From NCBI GenBank assembly GCA_016934535.1, contig JAFGSQ010000037.1, positions 8,654-72,653 of the forward strand: a DNA stretch of 64,000 nt, read 5' to 3'. The DNA is from a candidate division WOR-3 bacterium. GTDB taxonomy: Bacteria; SDB-A. Position numbers and translations under genes: made by a program. The notes under the pieces were generated by a model. That model had not been told where the DNA came from. It saw only the letters and a list, made by a program, of their open reading frames with translations, and searched no databases. Positions 35,422 through 44,995 of this stretch are shown piece after piece; the first letter of the stretch is position 1; each line of letters begins with the position of its first letter.

Positions 35422-36062
35422 TAAACGCCGTTGAGATTGCCCGGCTGGATGGAGCTGTCTTCTTCACGGGCACGAGGCATTTTGTTTTTGAAGAAAAAAA
35501 GATTTCAAGTATAACCGGAGCCGAAGCTTTCGTTTTCCCTGTAAAACAGGTTCATTCAAACAAGACGGCTGTTTTTCCCGGCGAGAAGCCTCTTGATTGC
35601 GACGGTATCATCACTGAACAAAGACGTATCGCGATAGGTGTAAAAACAGCAGACTGTATGCCGGTGTCCCTATATGACCCGGTCAGGCATATCATCGCAA
35701 TATTTCACTGCGGTTGGAGAGGGCTTCATGACGGCATACTTCAACTCGGACTTCAAAGAATGATTTCTCTGGGCGCTGAACCCGATAAAATGGTCTGTGT
35801 CATTCATCCTCACATTTGCTCAAAGTGCTACGAAGTTAAAGAAGACGTGTCCATGCTTTTTCCCGATAGTTCCGTCGTGAAATTAAAAGACGGACAGCGG
35901 CTTGACCTGTCCGGGTTTGCCGAAAGCATTTTGAGAGAAAGAGAAATTGAAAAATTCATCGTTTCACGGCTCTGCACGCATCACAATCCAGGGATTTTTC
36001 ATTCGTACAGAAGAGACAAAGAAAACGCCGGCAGGATATTTTCCTGGAGCATGATTGAATGA
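35418..36062 (+). CDS. pgeF: PgeF/YfiH-type Cu-dependent purine nucleoside phosphorylase (laccase-domain) protein
   Basis: 214-residue member of the multicopper polyphenol oxidase (DUF152) family; characterised members include YfiH/PgeF, which edits peptidoglycan precursors, and mammalian FAMIN, which acts on purine nucleosides. Metal ligands are in QVHSN, VKTADCMPV and AIFHCGWRG, with a late CSKCYEV and FHSYRRD..AGR. Overlaps recJ and the next gene by ATGA junctions on both sides, so the three form one translation-coupled unit. Confidence 0.9.
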   Translation: MINAVEIARLDGAVFFTGTRHFVFEEKKISSITGAEAFVFPVKQVHSNKTAVFPGEKPLDCDGIITEQRRIAIGVKTADCMPVSLYDPVRHIIAIFHCGWRGLHDGILQLGLQRMISLGAEPDKMVCVIHPHICSKCYEVKEDVSMLFPDSSVVKLKDGQRLDLSGFAESILREREIEKFIVSRLCTHHNPGIFHSYRRDKENAGRIFSWSMIE

Positions 36063-37336
36063 AGGGTGAATCCGATGTCTCCAGAGACATCAGCGAATTG
36101 TTAATACAACTTGAGAAGCAATCCGGAGCGGATAAGGACGACTATTCCGGAAAAAACAAAATTCAGCCGAAACTTTCCAACGAAGGCGTTTTAAAAAACG
36201 AGACCGAGTCCGACGTTAATTTTGTCGCAGAACATGACATTGTCTCAGAGGAGAAAGTTATAGATTCCGATATAAGTTCTGAGATTATTTGCATAGAAGA
36301 ACTGCTCGAAAAATCTGACATCATTGAAGAAAACGGGCAAAGTGATGTCTTTCTCGAACTTCTCTGCGAAAATTCTGATAAAGAATCCGCCAAGGAAATA
36401 TCTTTTAATCTGTTTGCCGGAAGACCCCACGACAGAATGATGAAGAGTTTGGCAAAGGAGAAAGAGAACGGAGAAAACTTCAATTCGGTTATTCTGGGCG
36501 GCTTTTTATCTTTCTGGATGGTCATGATAATTGTTTTTACTTTTATTCCTAACCCTCCCCTGAACCTGGGGCTCGAGTCTTACTACGAATGGAAAGTCAG
36601 AATGGCGGACGATGAGATGTTTGAAAGAATATTCAGAAAGAGAGCTGAAACGAACGGACTTCAAACGCCTTCAAATGTTCACACAGTCTCTTTTGCCGGA
36701 TCAGGCGCTTCATCGTCAACTTCTGTAAACGGCTTTTCCGTCACACAGCCGCGGGTTCAGAGAGCGCTGAGAGTGATGACCGCCCCGACCGTTTATCAAG
36801 GCGGACTGTCTTCCGGAGATGCTACAATTCAGGATCTGCTTGCCGACCCATCGTCGATCTCTCTTACAGGAGGGTCACCTTTATCACATTTGCCCATGGG
36901 CGGCGGCATGGTAATGAGGACTGTTGCATCAGACACTCAAGCCCTGAATTTCCAGTCAACAGGAGGTGAATTGACGCACAGCACCAGAATCGAGCTGTCT
37001 TATCCTCCTACTCTCACCGGAGATCCCGCGACGATGTCACAGAGGTCCAGTGAATCCATCAGCAGAGTCGTCACAAGGCATTTTTCTGCGGTGAGTCATA
37101 TTTTCAATTCATCGAGAGAGCTGAATCCGAGCCTCAGCGGAAAGGCGGTGGTATCGATAACGATAGCTTCAAACGGTGAAGTGCTCGAAGCGGCCATAGT
37201 TTCTTCAACTCTCGACGACGGCAATTTTGAAAGAAGACTGTTGGAACTTGTCCGTAAATGGAGATTTCAGCCTCTCGAGGATTCTTCACTTGCTCCCGTT
37301 GTGGTTTCTGTTCCTTTCAATTTCATAGATTTTTGA
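36059..37336 (+). CDS. TonB-family energy transducer-like protein
   Basis: 425 residues: an acidic cytoplasmic N-terminal region (about 1-140), one membrane helix (VILGGFLSFWMVMIIVFTFI), a Ser/Thr/Gly-rich periplasmic linker, and a C-terminal TonB domain (about 350-425) with GKAVVSITIASNGEVLEAAI and RKWRFQPLE. The unusual features are the long cytoplasmic head and the lack of the Pro-Glu/Pro-Lys spacer of classical TonB. No exbB/exbD or TonB-dependent receptor lies in the window. The head could instead give it a signalling or gliding role. Confidence 0.8.
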   Translation: MKGESDVSRDISELLIQLEKQSGADKDDYSGKNKIQPKLSNEGVLKNETESDVNFVAEHDIVSEEKVIDSDISSEIICIEELLEKSDIIEENGQSDVFLELLCENSDKESAKEISFNLFAGRPHDRMMKSLAKEKENGENFNSVILGGFLSFWMVMIIVFTFIPNPPLNLGLESYYEWKVRMADDEMFERIFRKRAETNGLQTPSNVHTVSFAGSGASSSTSVNGFSVTQPRVQRALRVMTAPTVYQGGLSSGDATIQDLLADPSSISLTGGSPLSHLPMGGGMVMRTVASDTQALNFQSTGGELTHSTRIELSYPPTLTGDPATMSQRSSESISRVVTRHFSAVSHIFNSSRELNPSLSGKAVVSITIASNGEVLEAAIVSSTLDDGNFERRLLELVRKWRFQPLEDSSLAPVVVSVPFNFIDF

Positions 37337-37375
37337 AGTCCAAACATTTTTTTGACGCATGGAAGGAGAGACAAA

Positions 37376-37561
37376 ATGCCTTACGTCGAAGTACGGGTGG
37401 CCGGAGAGTTAAAAAACGAACAGAAAAAAATGATAGCAAACGGAATAGCAAAGCTTCTCGAAGAAGTTGCGGGTAAACCGCAAAACGCGACCTACGTAGT
37501 GTTTGACGAGGTCAAAAGGAGCAATTGGGCGGTGGGTTCAAAACTGCTGTCCGAGTCCTGA
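37376..37561 (+). CDS. 4-oxalocrotonate tautomerase family protein
   Basis: 61 residues. Proline directly after the initiator Met (MPYVEVRVAG) is the catalytic N-terminal base of this superfamily, and the size matches the 62-residue 4-OT subunits that form hexamers. VVFDEVKRSNWAVG corresponds to the conserved FxExxxxxWxxG region. ATG 37376 has GGAAGGAG upstream. The native substrate is unknown; most such genes in this context are promiscuous tautomerases. Confidence 0.88.
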   Translation: MPYVEVRVAGELKNEQKKMIANGIAKLLEEVAGKPQNATYVVFDEVKRSNWAVGSKLLSES

Positions 37562-37572
37562 AAGGTTTGGAT

Positions 37573-38997
37573 TCAGTAATCCACTTCAAGGACTTTAATG
37601 TATAATTTTCCCATTACCGTCATGATTCTCGCCTGTTCCGCGCTGTTACCCCTCGAAATTGTCAGATGAGTAGCGTCGGCTGAATTCTGGCCGAAAGTGG
37701 GATCGACGGATATCCAGCCGTCAACGTAGGCTTCGCACCAGGCGTGATAGTAAAATCCGTCGTTGTTGGCGTAAACCACACCGACTGCCAGTCTCGAAGG
37801 AATTCCGCTCGCTCTGAGCAAAGCGCAAAGCAGAGTGGAATGCTCGTTGCAGTCGCCCTTCATCGAATTGAGGATGTCTGCGGAAGATGGAACGGTGAAA
37901 GTCGGTTCTTTTATCAGATTGCGGAAGACCCACTGATTAAGCGCATAAAGTTTTTCTCTGGGAATCCGTATGCCCGAAGTTATTTCCGAAGCTTTTTCGA
38001 TTATCTTGGTATCTTTAGACTGTATGAGAGGAGAAGGTTCCAGGTAAACGAGAACAGAATCCGGAACAAAAGAACCTTCGGATAAATCCGTGTTTCTTAT
38101 AATCTCTACGGTGTCGGCGTTTTGAATTTGATTGAAAGAAGATATATCTGTGGAGAGACCCTCTGCAACTATTAAAAGCCTGGACACGGACGTCGGATTC
38201 TCGATGCGCGTGTCAGACCGGACCCTGAACTGTTTGTAAATATCGGGCGAAAGTCCGGCCGATGACATATTCTCGGCGACCTCTTTCGGTTCGGCTATCA
38301 GAAGCATCTGAAGGGCTGATATCTCCTGTTTGACGAACATGTTGTTTTCGTCGAGCCACAGTTCGACCGGTATGCCGAGAAGGTCAACCGTGTAATGACG
38401 AAGTTCTCCGAAATCGAAAGTCGTATCCAAACCTCTGTTTATTATGTTTATACTGACGACTTCCTGAGTGCTCGGTTCGAATATTTCCATCGTCACAACG
38501 CTGTCAGTTCCGAAAAATCTTATGGCTTCAACTATGTTCAAAGGGAGCCTTTCGGACGCGATTTTTCTCGACTCCTCGGAGTTGTCTGTGAAAGATTTAA
38601 ATGACAAACTGTCATTGCTGTAGATGCCGCTCATAAGAAGATTCTGGTCATGTGATTTGATGTTGTAGAAGAAACTGTCTACAAATCCTTCACTCGATCC
38701 GAAGCTGATACCTTTGGTTGATATTTCCATGTTCTTGGATCCGGCAGTAAGCTGCATGAACATGAATTCTTTTTCCGAAATTGTGCCGTCCGGGAGCGTT
38801 TCGAGAGAATACACAGAGTACCCGACTTTGTTTCCACCTATGTACAAACCGAGCCATTCGTCGCGTTCAGTGAAAGAAAAATCGAGTGCGTTCGTTATCG
38901 CCTCTGCCTGGGGATGTTGTATTTCAGGCTTTTCAGTACAGCCGGTCAAAAAAAACAATATTAAAAACGACAGAGCGAAGATCTTGGCGTTTTTCAT
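37573..38997 (-). CDS. Lipoprotein with transglutaminase-like (cysteine protease fold) domain
   Basis: 474 residues with a lipoprotein signal (lipobox LTGC, Cys20). The C-terminal transglutaminase-like domain (about 345-445) keeps the Cys-His-Asp triad: Cys383 in GDCNEHS, His418 in YYHAWCEAY, Asp432 in SVDPTFGQ. The long N-terminal region (about 40-330) is beta-rich and similar in style to envelope proteins of the same family. Likely a periplasmic peptidase or cross-linking enzyme, substrate unknown. ATG overlaps the glyA stop (ATGA), and the gene ends 11 bases from the convergent tautomerase. Confidence 0.88.
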   Translation of the reverse strand: MKNAKIFALSFLILFFLTGCTEKPEIQHPQAEAITNALDFSFTERDEWLGLYIGGNKVGYSVYSLETLPDGTISEKEFMFMQLTAGSKNMEISTKGISFGSSEGFVDSFFYNIKSHDQNLLMSGIYSNDSLSFKSFTDNSEESRKIASERLPLNIVEAIRFFGTDSVVTMEIFEPSTQEVVSINIINRGLDTTFDFGELRHYTVDLLGIPVELWLDENNMFVKQEISALQMLLIAEPKEVAENMSSAGLSPDIYKQFRVRSDTRIENPTSVSRLLIVAEGLSTDISSFNQIQNADTVEIIRNTDLSEGSFVPDSVLVYLEPSPLIQSKDTKIIEKASEITSGIRIPREKLYALNQWVFRNLIKEPTFTVPSSADILNSMKGDCNEHSTLLCALLRASGIPSRLAVGVVYANNDGFYYHAWCEAYVDGWISVDPTFGQNSADATHLTISRGNSAEQARIMTVMGKLYIKVLEVDY

Positions 38998-40268
38998 CTT
39001 TCCAGCCTTTGCTCGTAAAGAGGGAAGGCCGATGTGAGATCGACCACTTCCGATTTGACGCTGGACAAAGCGCTTTCGTCATTGATGGCCGAAACAGCTT
39101 TGTCTATGAGAAGAGCTATTTTCTTCATTTCATTTGTTCCCATTCCCCTTGTAGTCACTGAAGGAGTTCCCAATCTCAGGCCGCTGGCGACGAAAGGTTT
39201 TTCAGGATCGAAAGGAATTGTGTTCTTGTTTGCAGTTATTCCGGCTTTATCCAGAGCTTCTTCGGCGGCCTTACCGGTAACGCCTTTGGATCGGAGGTCG
39301 ACGAGCATCAGATGGGTGTCGGTGCCGTTTGTGACAAGCCTGAAGCCTTTTTGCTTCAGCGCTTCCGACAAAGCTTTTGCGTTTTCAACAATTTTGTGCT
39401 GATACTGCTTGAATTCGGGTTTCAGTGCTTCTCCGAACGCGACTGCTTTGGCGGCTATGATGTGTTCAAGAGGGCCTCCCTGAATTCCGGGGAAAACCCA
39501 TCTGTTCACGTCGTTGTAATTGTCTTTTTTGCAGAGAATCAGTCCGCCTCTTGGTCCCCTGAGGGTTTTGTGCGTAGTAGAAGTCACCGCGTCTGCGTGA
39601 GGCACCGGAGAATTGTGAATTCCGGCGGCGACGAGTCCGGCTATGTGAGCCATGTCGACGACGAGTTTTGCCCCGACTTCGTCTGCAATTTCTTTGAATT
39701 TTGTGAAATCCAGCTCCCGTGGATAGGCGCTCGCTCCCGCGATTATCAGCTTCGGTTTCGATTCAGCGGCGAGTTTTTTCAGCGCTGAAAAGTCAATCTG
39801 TTCCGTTTTCGGGTCAACGGCATAATGAACCATGTTGAAGAATATTCCAGAAAAACTGATGGGATGTCCGTGTGTCAAATGTCCGCCGTGAGAAAGATCG
39901 AGCCCCATGACTACTGGTTTGGGGGCTCCTTCTGGCCATTCCTCGGGCTTGAGGAGGGCGAAATACGCCGCCATGTTTGCCTGGCTTCCTGAATGCGGCT
40001 GGACGTTGGCTCTTTCGGCTCCGAACAGCTCCTTAACTCTGTCCCGAGCTATTTTTTCGGCCACGTCGACAAATTCGCATCCGCCGTAATAGCGTTTTCC
40101 GGGGTAACCTTCGGCGTATTTATTTGTCATTACCGAACCCATCGCCTCAAGGACCGCTTCGCTGACAAAGTTCTCCGAAGCTATGAGTTCGAGATTGTCG
40201 GCTTGTCTGCGTGTTTCTCCCATGATCGCTTCGTATATTTCCGGATCCGTTATTTTTAAAGCGCTCAT
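38994..40268 (-). CDS. glyA: Serine hydroxymethyltransferase
   Basis: PLP enzyme interconverting serine and glycine with tetrahydrofolate. 424 residues. The PLP lysine is in [13 protein letters not shown]; other hallmarks are [49 protein letters not shown] and [13 protein letters not shown]. It lies between rpiB and the transglutaminase lipoprotein gene; rpiB-glyA is a frequent bacterial pair. Confidence 0.98.
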   Translation of the reverse strand: MSALKITDPEIYEAIMGETRRQADNLELIASENFVSEAVLEAMGSVMTNKYAEGYPGKRYYGGCEFVDVAEKIARDRVKELFGAERANVQPHSGSQANMAAYFALLKPEEWPEGAPKPVVMGLDLSHGGHLTHGHPISFSGIFFNMVHYAVDPKTEQIDFSALKKLAAESKPKLIIAGASAYPRELDFTKFKEIADEVGAKLVVDMAHIAGLVAAGIHNSPVPHADAVTSTTHKTLRGPRGGLILCKKDNYNDVNRWVFPGIQGGPLEHIIAAKAVAFGEALKPEFKQYQHKIVENAKALSEALKQKGFRLVTNGTDTHLMLVDLRSKGVTGKAAEEALDKAGITANKNTIPFDPEKPFVASGLRLGTPSVTTRGMGTNEMKKIALLIDKAVSAINDESALSSVKSEVVDLTSAFPLYEQRLER

Positions 40269-40284
40269 TTGTTCCCCCCTGATT

Positions 40285-40716
40285 TTAGTTATTGTCTATT
40301 TGCTGAATTCTTTTTTGGTGCCGGCCGCCTTCGAATTTTTCGTTCAGCCAGGCGTCAACCCAGCTTATCGCGAGGTATTCGGTCGTCAGATCGGAGGCCA
40401 GAACGAGAACGTTTGCGTCGTTGTGGCGCCTGCTCGAGAGGATCTGTTCTTTTGACGTGCAAAGAGCCGCCCTGACTCCTTTTATCCTGTTTGCGGCTAC
40501 GCTCATGCCTATGCCTGATCCGCATACGAGAATGCCGAAATCGGCTTTTTTTTCAGTCACTTTTAGTCCAACGGCTGAAGCGAAAACCGGGTAGTCGGCC
40601 GATTCAGGGGAATGAGACCCTTCGTCTGATACTTCGATGTCTTTTTCCGACAGGTAGCGCGTGAGAGTTTTTTTCAAAAGATAGCCTCTGTGATCACTGC
40701 CGATGGATATGGTCAT
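40285..40716 (-). CDS. rpiB: Ribose-5-phosphate isomerase B
   Basis: 143-residue isomerase of ribulose 5-phosphate and ribose 5-phosphate. Hallmarks: [13 protein letters not shown] at the N-terminus, [12 protein letters not shown], and [20 protein letters not shown] (anion hole and catalytic region). Start ATG 40716 follows GGGGGA; an upstream in-frame ATG at 40749 would place this site inside the gene. The 106-base gap to trmFO has a weak minus-strand promoter candidate (TTGACC, then TTAATT after 17 bases). Confidence 0.95.
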   Translation of the reverse strand: MTISIGSDHRGYLLKKTLTRYLSEKDIEVSDEGSHSPESADYPVFASAVGLKVTEKKADFGILVCGSGIGMSVAANRIKGVRAALCTSKEQILSSRRHNDANVLVLASDLTTEYLAISWVDAWLNEKFEGGRHQKRIQQIDNN

Positions 40717-40822
40717 GATTCTTCCCCCGGTTGTTGCAAAAATATACAATTAATACATATATCCTGAGCAGGTCAAGTTTTTTGTGGAATCGCCACAGCA
40801 GTTATTGTCACAAGGTCATTAT

Positions 40823-42136
40823 CTAAAACAGAATTTCCCGCAGAAAACCGTTCCTCCATTGAATTATCGCTTCCATCGAGCGGGAAGACATGTAAGCCTG
40901 CTTTTCTTTTTTGTTTTTAAACCTCATTTCCGGCGCTTCGACGAGGGAATAATTCGCGGCACTGGGCTGAAAGTCACTTTTTTCTTCATGAACGTGCCTG
41001 AAAAGTCCTCCCATGAGAGTGTGCTCGGGTGGAGGAACAAATTGTATGTTTTTTATCTTTGCGAGGACGCAGAACGCTGCAAGCATTCCTGATGCGGCGG
41101 ATTCAGTGTAACCTTCAACCCCGCTCAACTGACCTGCAACAGCAGTCTTCAAGTTTTTAATGAACATGGTGTCTTTTTCTAAAATTTTCGGCGAATTGAT
41201 GTATGTGTTTCTGTGTGCCTGACCGTATCTTATGAATTTTGCGCCGTTTAGTCCAGGTATGGACAAAAATATCTTTTTTTGTTCAGAATATTTGAGTCTT
41301 GTCTGGAAACCGACAATATTCCATCTTTTCATCTCTTTGTTCTCTCTTCTCAGCTGACAGACCGCGAACGGTTCCTTGCCGGTATGGGGATCTTTGAGTC
41401 CCCTGGGTTTCATAAGGCCGAATCTCAGCGTGTCGTAACCTCCCGCAGCTATTTCTTCAACGGGCATACATCCCTGGAAGAATACATTTTCGTCGTGATG
41501 AGATTCAGCCCTCTGTGCCAGGGCGAGTTCTCTAAGGAATTTTTCATAGGTTTCAGTGTCGAAAGGGCAATTGAGATAATCATCTCCAAAACCGTACCTG
41601 CCCGCCATGTAGCAGATATCGAGGTCAATATGTTCCAGTTCCACAATAGGCGACATCGCATCGGTGAAATAAAGAAAATCGTGTCCCGTCACATTCTTTA
41701 TCCAACTGCATATATTTTCGGACGACAGGGGACCAGTGGCGATTATCCAGAGCCCTTCTGACGGCGACTTCACTTCTTCTCTGATGATTTTTATGTTGAC
41801 GTTTTTTTCGATCGTTTCGTGAACTAGACGTGAAAAACCGTTTCTATCTACAGTGAGCGCTTTCCCGCCGGGAACGGATGTTTTTTCGGCGCAGTCGATG
41901 ACGAGAGAACCCAGAGACTTCATTTCGCTTTTAAGCAAACCGTGCGCGTTTGTCAGTTCGGTGCTTTTGAAAGAATTTGAACAGACGAGTTCGGCCAGGC
42001 AATCTGTTCTGTGTGCCCCCGTTTTCACCAGTGGTCTGGCTTCGTAAATATTGACTTTAATGCCGGAATTCGTTAAGAGCTGTGCGGCCTCACAGCCGGC
42101 AAGGCCGCCCCCGGCGATGTTTACAGTTTCAGACAT
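40823..42136 (-). CDS. trmFO: tRNA (uracil-54-C5)-methyltransferase, folate/FAD-dependent
   Basis: Forms 5-methyluridine at tRNA position 54 using methylenetetrahydrofolate and FADH2. 437 residues: FAD loop NIAGGGLAGCEAAQLL, DCLAELVCSNSFKS, VDRNGFS, and GQLSGVEGYTESAASGMLAA. The downstream glyA makes the same folate donor. ATG 42136 is preceded by AGAAGG. Divergent from the xer gene. Confidence 0.96.
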   Translation of the reverse strand: MSETVNIAGGGLAGCEAAQLLTNSGIKVNIYEARPLVKTGAHRTDCLAELVCSNSFKSTELTNAHGLLKSEMKSLGSLVIDCAEKTSVPGGKALTVDRNGFSRLVHETIEKNVNIKIIREEVKSPSEGLWIIATGPLSSENICSWIKNVTGHDFLYFTDAMSPIVELEHIDLDICYMAGRYGFGDDYLNCPFDTETYEKFLRELALAQRAESHHDENVFFQGCMPVEEIAAGGYDTLRFGLMKPRGLKDPHTGKEPFAVCQLRRENKEMKRWNIVGFQTRLKYSEQKKIFLSIPGLNGAKFIRYGQAHRNTYINSPKILEKDTMFIKNLKTAVAGQLSGVEGYTESAASGMLAAFCVLAKIKNIQFVPPPEHTLMGGLFRHVHEEKSDFQPSAANYSLVEAPEMRFKNKKEKQAYMSSRSMEAIIQWRNGFLREILF

Positions 42137-42235
42137 GTGCCTTCTGACGGAGTTAAGTTATATTTATATGGTTAAAGATTCATCCATAAAGTATAATTCT
42201 ATGAATAAAAAATCTTAAGTAAAGTAATATATGAG

Positions 42236-43132
42236 ATGAATGAATACGAATCTGAAATCAACGACTACCTGAAGAAACTTTCTGTACTGAAGGATTCTTC
42301 GGAAAAAACACTCAGGGCTTACAGATCCGACCTGCTCGCTTTTTTCTCGTTTGTCGGGACTTTTGCGGATATAGCCGGAATTGAGGACGTCACAACTGAA
42401 CACGTCAGAGGGTATGTAGTCAAGTTAATGAAAGAAAATTGCAAAAAGACGACAATTGCGAGAAAGATTTCGGTAATAAAGAACTTTTTCAGGAGCAGTA
42501 TGAAAGAAGCAAGTCCCGCTGAAAAAATAACACCCATGAAAAAAGACAGGTACCTGCCTTCTTACGTGACTGAAAAGGACATGGCTTCTCTTTTGAACAA
42601 AAAATCTCAGTCCGCGCCGAAAAATTTCAGGGACGAGGTGATAATAGATCTGCTATACAGCACAGGCATAAGATCCGAAGAACTCGCCCGCATTGACATA
42701 GGGGACGTAAATCTCGCTGAAAGAGAGATACGTGTTCTCGGCAAGAGAAACAAGACGAGAATCGCCCCTTTTCCCGAAGCTCTCTTGAAACGGCTGGCGG
42801 ACTACATCCATGAAAGAAAAAATGAAAAGTCGAAAGACGGTTCCAATGCGCTTTTTTTGGGAAAACGGGGAGCGAGAATAAACACAAGAGAAATCAGAAG
42901 AATAGTGCACAGGGCGATTACCCCATTTATAACTGCTGAAAGGATGGGCGCTCACGTGCTCAGGCATTCTTTTGCGACTCACCTTCTCGACAACGGAGCT
43001 GACCTGAGGTTTGTTCAGGAACTTCTGGGTCATGCGAGCCCGACGACTACTCAGATTTACACGCACGTGTCTCTGAAAAGACTGAAAGACATTTACAAAA
43101 CCGCCCATCCCCGGTCGGGGAAAAAGGACTGA
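42236..43132 (+). CDS. Tyrosine recombinase XerC/XerD
   Basis: 298 residues of a chromosome-dimer-resolving recombinase. N-terminal SAM-like core-binding domain (about 1-95) and catalytic domain with Arg in STGIRSEEL, Lys in GKRNKTR, His-x-x-Arg in [15 protein letters not shown], His in [11 protein letters not shown] and the nucleophile Tyr in IYTHVS. Size and lack of cargo fit a housekeeping Xer protein rather than a phage or integron integrase. XerC and XerD cannot be told apart here. A TATAAT at 42192-42197 may be its -10 box but lacks a good -35. Confidence 0.92.
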   Translation: MNEYESEINDYLKKLSVLKDSSEKTLRAYRSDLLAFFSFVGTFADIAGIEDVTTEHVRGYVVKLMKENCKKTTIARKISVIKNFFRSSMKEASPAEKITPMKKDRYLPSYVTEKDMASLLNKKSQSAPKNFRDEVIIDLLYSTGIRSEELARIDIGDVNLAEREIRVLGKRNKTRIAPFPEALLKRLADYIHERKNEKSKDGSNALFLGKRGARINTREIRRIVHRAITPFITAERMGAHVLRHSFATHLLDNGADLRFVQELLGHASPTTTQIYTHVSLKRLKDIYKTAHPRSGKKD

Positions 43133-43133
43133 C

Positions 43134-43991
43134 ATGAAGATAGAGTTCAGACCGAATGAACAGAGAAAAGTTGTCGTGTCGTCAGGCTCCGGAATAGCGG
43201 TTAAAGTATTTATCATCGCCTGTGTGAGCGTTTTTATAGTTCAGTTCTTTTCCGGTCCCGAAGTTGGCATGAACATTCTCGCGCAAAAGTTAGGACTGGT
43301 CCCGCTCAGGGTGTGGAAGAATTTTGAACTTTGGAGGCTGGTGACCTACGTGTTCCTTCACGGCGGTTTTTTTCACCTGTTTCTCAACCTGTTCGTATTC
43401 TGGATGTTCGGATCCGAACTCGAAACGCATTGGGGCAGCGGAGAATTCCTGAAATACATTACTATTGGCGGAATAGGCGCCGGGTTGCTTCAGGTAGTCG
43501 TAAGTCACAATTCACTAATACCGGTCGTCGGGGCTTCAGGAGTCGTTTTTGCGCTCCTTCTGGCGTACGGTTTGGAATTTCCGGACAGGAAAATTTATCT
43601 TTATTTTCTTTTTCCTGTCAAAGCGAGATATCTCGTCATGATACTGGGTGCCGTCGAGATTCTGATGATTATTTCCGACAGATCGTCCAACATAGCTCAT
43701 CTGGCTCATCTCGGAGGCATGGTTTTCGGTTTTATTTATCTCAGGTTTTTAAAAAAAACGAAGATTTCGAGCAGAAATTCGCAGTTCAACATTCCTTACA
43801 GAGCCTTAAGTGAAGATGACAAAACGCTGAAAACAGGAAATTTGATCAGATTTTACGACGACGAGACTATAAAAAGAGAACTCGACAGGATTCTGACCAA
43901 GATTAAGTACCAGGGTAAAGAATCCATCACCGTCGAAGAGATGATGATTCTCAAGGAAGCCGGCAGGCGTTTCAGCAGAAATTTCAACTGA
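43134..43991 (+). CDS. Rhomboid-family intramembrane serine protease
   Basis: 285 residues with six hydrophobic helices. Catalytic Ser135 in VVGASGVVF and His192 in HLAHLGGM form the dyad; the oxyanion motif is HGGFFHLFLNLFVFW. After the last helix (about residue 210) comes a soluble, charged C-terminal tail of about 75 residues ending in a helical ITVEEMMILKEAGRRFS element, common in envelope rhomboids of diverse bacteria. Begins one base after the xer stop. Confidence 0.93.
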   Translation: MKIEFRPNEQRKVVVSSGSGIAVKVFIIACVSVFIVQFFSGPEVGMNILAQKLGLVPLRVWKNFELWRLVTYVFLHGGFFHLFLNLFVFWMFGSELETHWGSGEFLKYITIGGIGAGLLQVVVSHNSLIPVVGASGVVFALLLAYGLEFPDRKIYLYFLFPVKARYLVMILGAVEILMIISDRSSNIAHLAHLGGMVFGFIYLRFLKKTKISSRNSQFNIPYRALSEDDKTLKTGNLIRFYDDETIKRELDRILTKIKYQGKESITVEEMMILKEAGRRFSRNFN

Positions 43992-44027
43992 ACAGTCAAG
44001 GGAGGATAAATCAGCGACATTGAAACC

Positions 44028-44993
44028 TTGAAAGAACTTTCCGAAACTTTTTCGGAGCTTAAAAGAAAACTTAACCAAGTCGTAATAGGCCAGGAGAGGA
44101 TGACGGATGTAATAATCTATTCTCTTCTCTGCGGCGCTCACAGTCTGATAATCGGCGTACCCGGTCTCGGCAAAACCCTTACGGTACAGACAGTGGCGTC
44201 TCTTCTTGACCTCGATTTCAGGAGAATTCAGTTTACTCCGGACCTAATGCCATCGGACATCACGGGATCTGATGTTCTCGAAGAAGACGCACTGACCGGA
44301 AAAAGGGAGTTCAGATTCATAAAAGGCCCTTTGTTCGCCAACATTATTCTCGCTGACGAGATAAACAGAACTCCTCCGAAAACGCAGGCGGCTCTGCTCG
44401 AAGCCATGCAGGAGAGGCAGGTCACCGCTTCAGGCAAAACATACGCTCTGCCTTCGCCTTTTTTCGTTCTGGCCACTCAAAATCCAATCGAACAGGAAGG
44501 GACTTACCCTCTACCCGAAGCCGAACTCGACAGATTCATGTTCAGCTATACAATGGATTATCCATCGGCCCAGGACGAAGCGAAGATAACGCTTGATACC
44601 ACATCCGAAAGGGACGTCACCTTCTCTCCTGTTCTTGGTAAGCAAAAAATGGAAAAATTCAAAAAGCTTGTCGAGAAAATCCCCGTTTCTCAGAGTTTGG
44701 TGAACAAAGCGGTTGAAATCTCGAGAGCGACCAGACCGTCGAAGTCTTCACCGAAATGGGCTTCAAAATACATACTTTGGGGAGCGGGGACGAGGGCTTG
44801 CCAGAATCTGATTTTCGGTGCCAAAGCAAAAGCCGCAAGCGAAAACAGAAGCACACCGAATGAAGACGATTTGTTCTTTTTTATTGATTACGTTTTAAAA
44901 CACAGACTGGTCCTGAGTTTTACCGCAGAAGCCGAGCAGGTAAACCATCAGGACATTTTGGAAATGCTCAAGAAAGAAATAAACCGGAGGTAA
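44028..44993 (+). CDS. MoxR-family AAA+ ATPase
   Basis: About 321 residues of an AAA+ chaperone-like ATPase. Walker A GVPGLGKT, Walker B IILADEINRTPPKTQAALLEAMQER, sensor VLATQNPIEQEGTYPLPEAELDRF. MoxR proteins usually work with VWA-domain partners in protein or cofactor maturation; no VWA gene is next to it here. The TTG used here (44028) is 22 bases from the only Shine-Dalgarno (GGAGG 44001-44005); in-frame ATC (44010) or ATT (44019) lie closer, and the true start may be one of them, adding up to six residues. Confidence 0.93.
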   Translation: MKELSETFSELKRKLNQVVIGQERMTDVIIYSLLCGAHSLIIGVPGLGKTLTVQTVASLLDLDFRRIQFTPDLMPSDITGSDVLEEDALTGKREFRFIKGPLFANIILADEINRTPPKTQAALLEAMQERQVTASGKTYALPSPFFVLATQNPIEQEGTYPLPEAELDRFMFSYTMDYPSAQDEAKITLDTTSERDVTFSPVLGKQKMEKFKKLVEKIPVSQSLVNKAVEISRATRPSKSSPKWASKYILWGAGTRACQNLIFGAKAKAASENRSTPNEDDLFFFIDYVLKHRLVLSFTAEAEQVNHQDILEMLKKEINRR

Positions 44994-44995
44994 CA

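Noticed and set aside
37568-37583. Hairpin TGGATT-CAGT-AATCCA between the convergent tautomerase and transglutaminase genes
   Set aside because: Short stem without a U-tract; too weak to call a terminator on either strand.
42169-42197. Full sigma-70 promoter for the xer gene
   Set aside because: TATAAT is present at 42192-42197 but the -35 region reads TGGTTA; not enough to list as a promoter.
42653-43216. 187-residue open frame opposite the xer gene
   Set aside because: Antisense of the catalytic domain; no motif or start signal.
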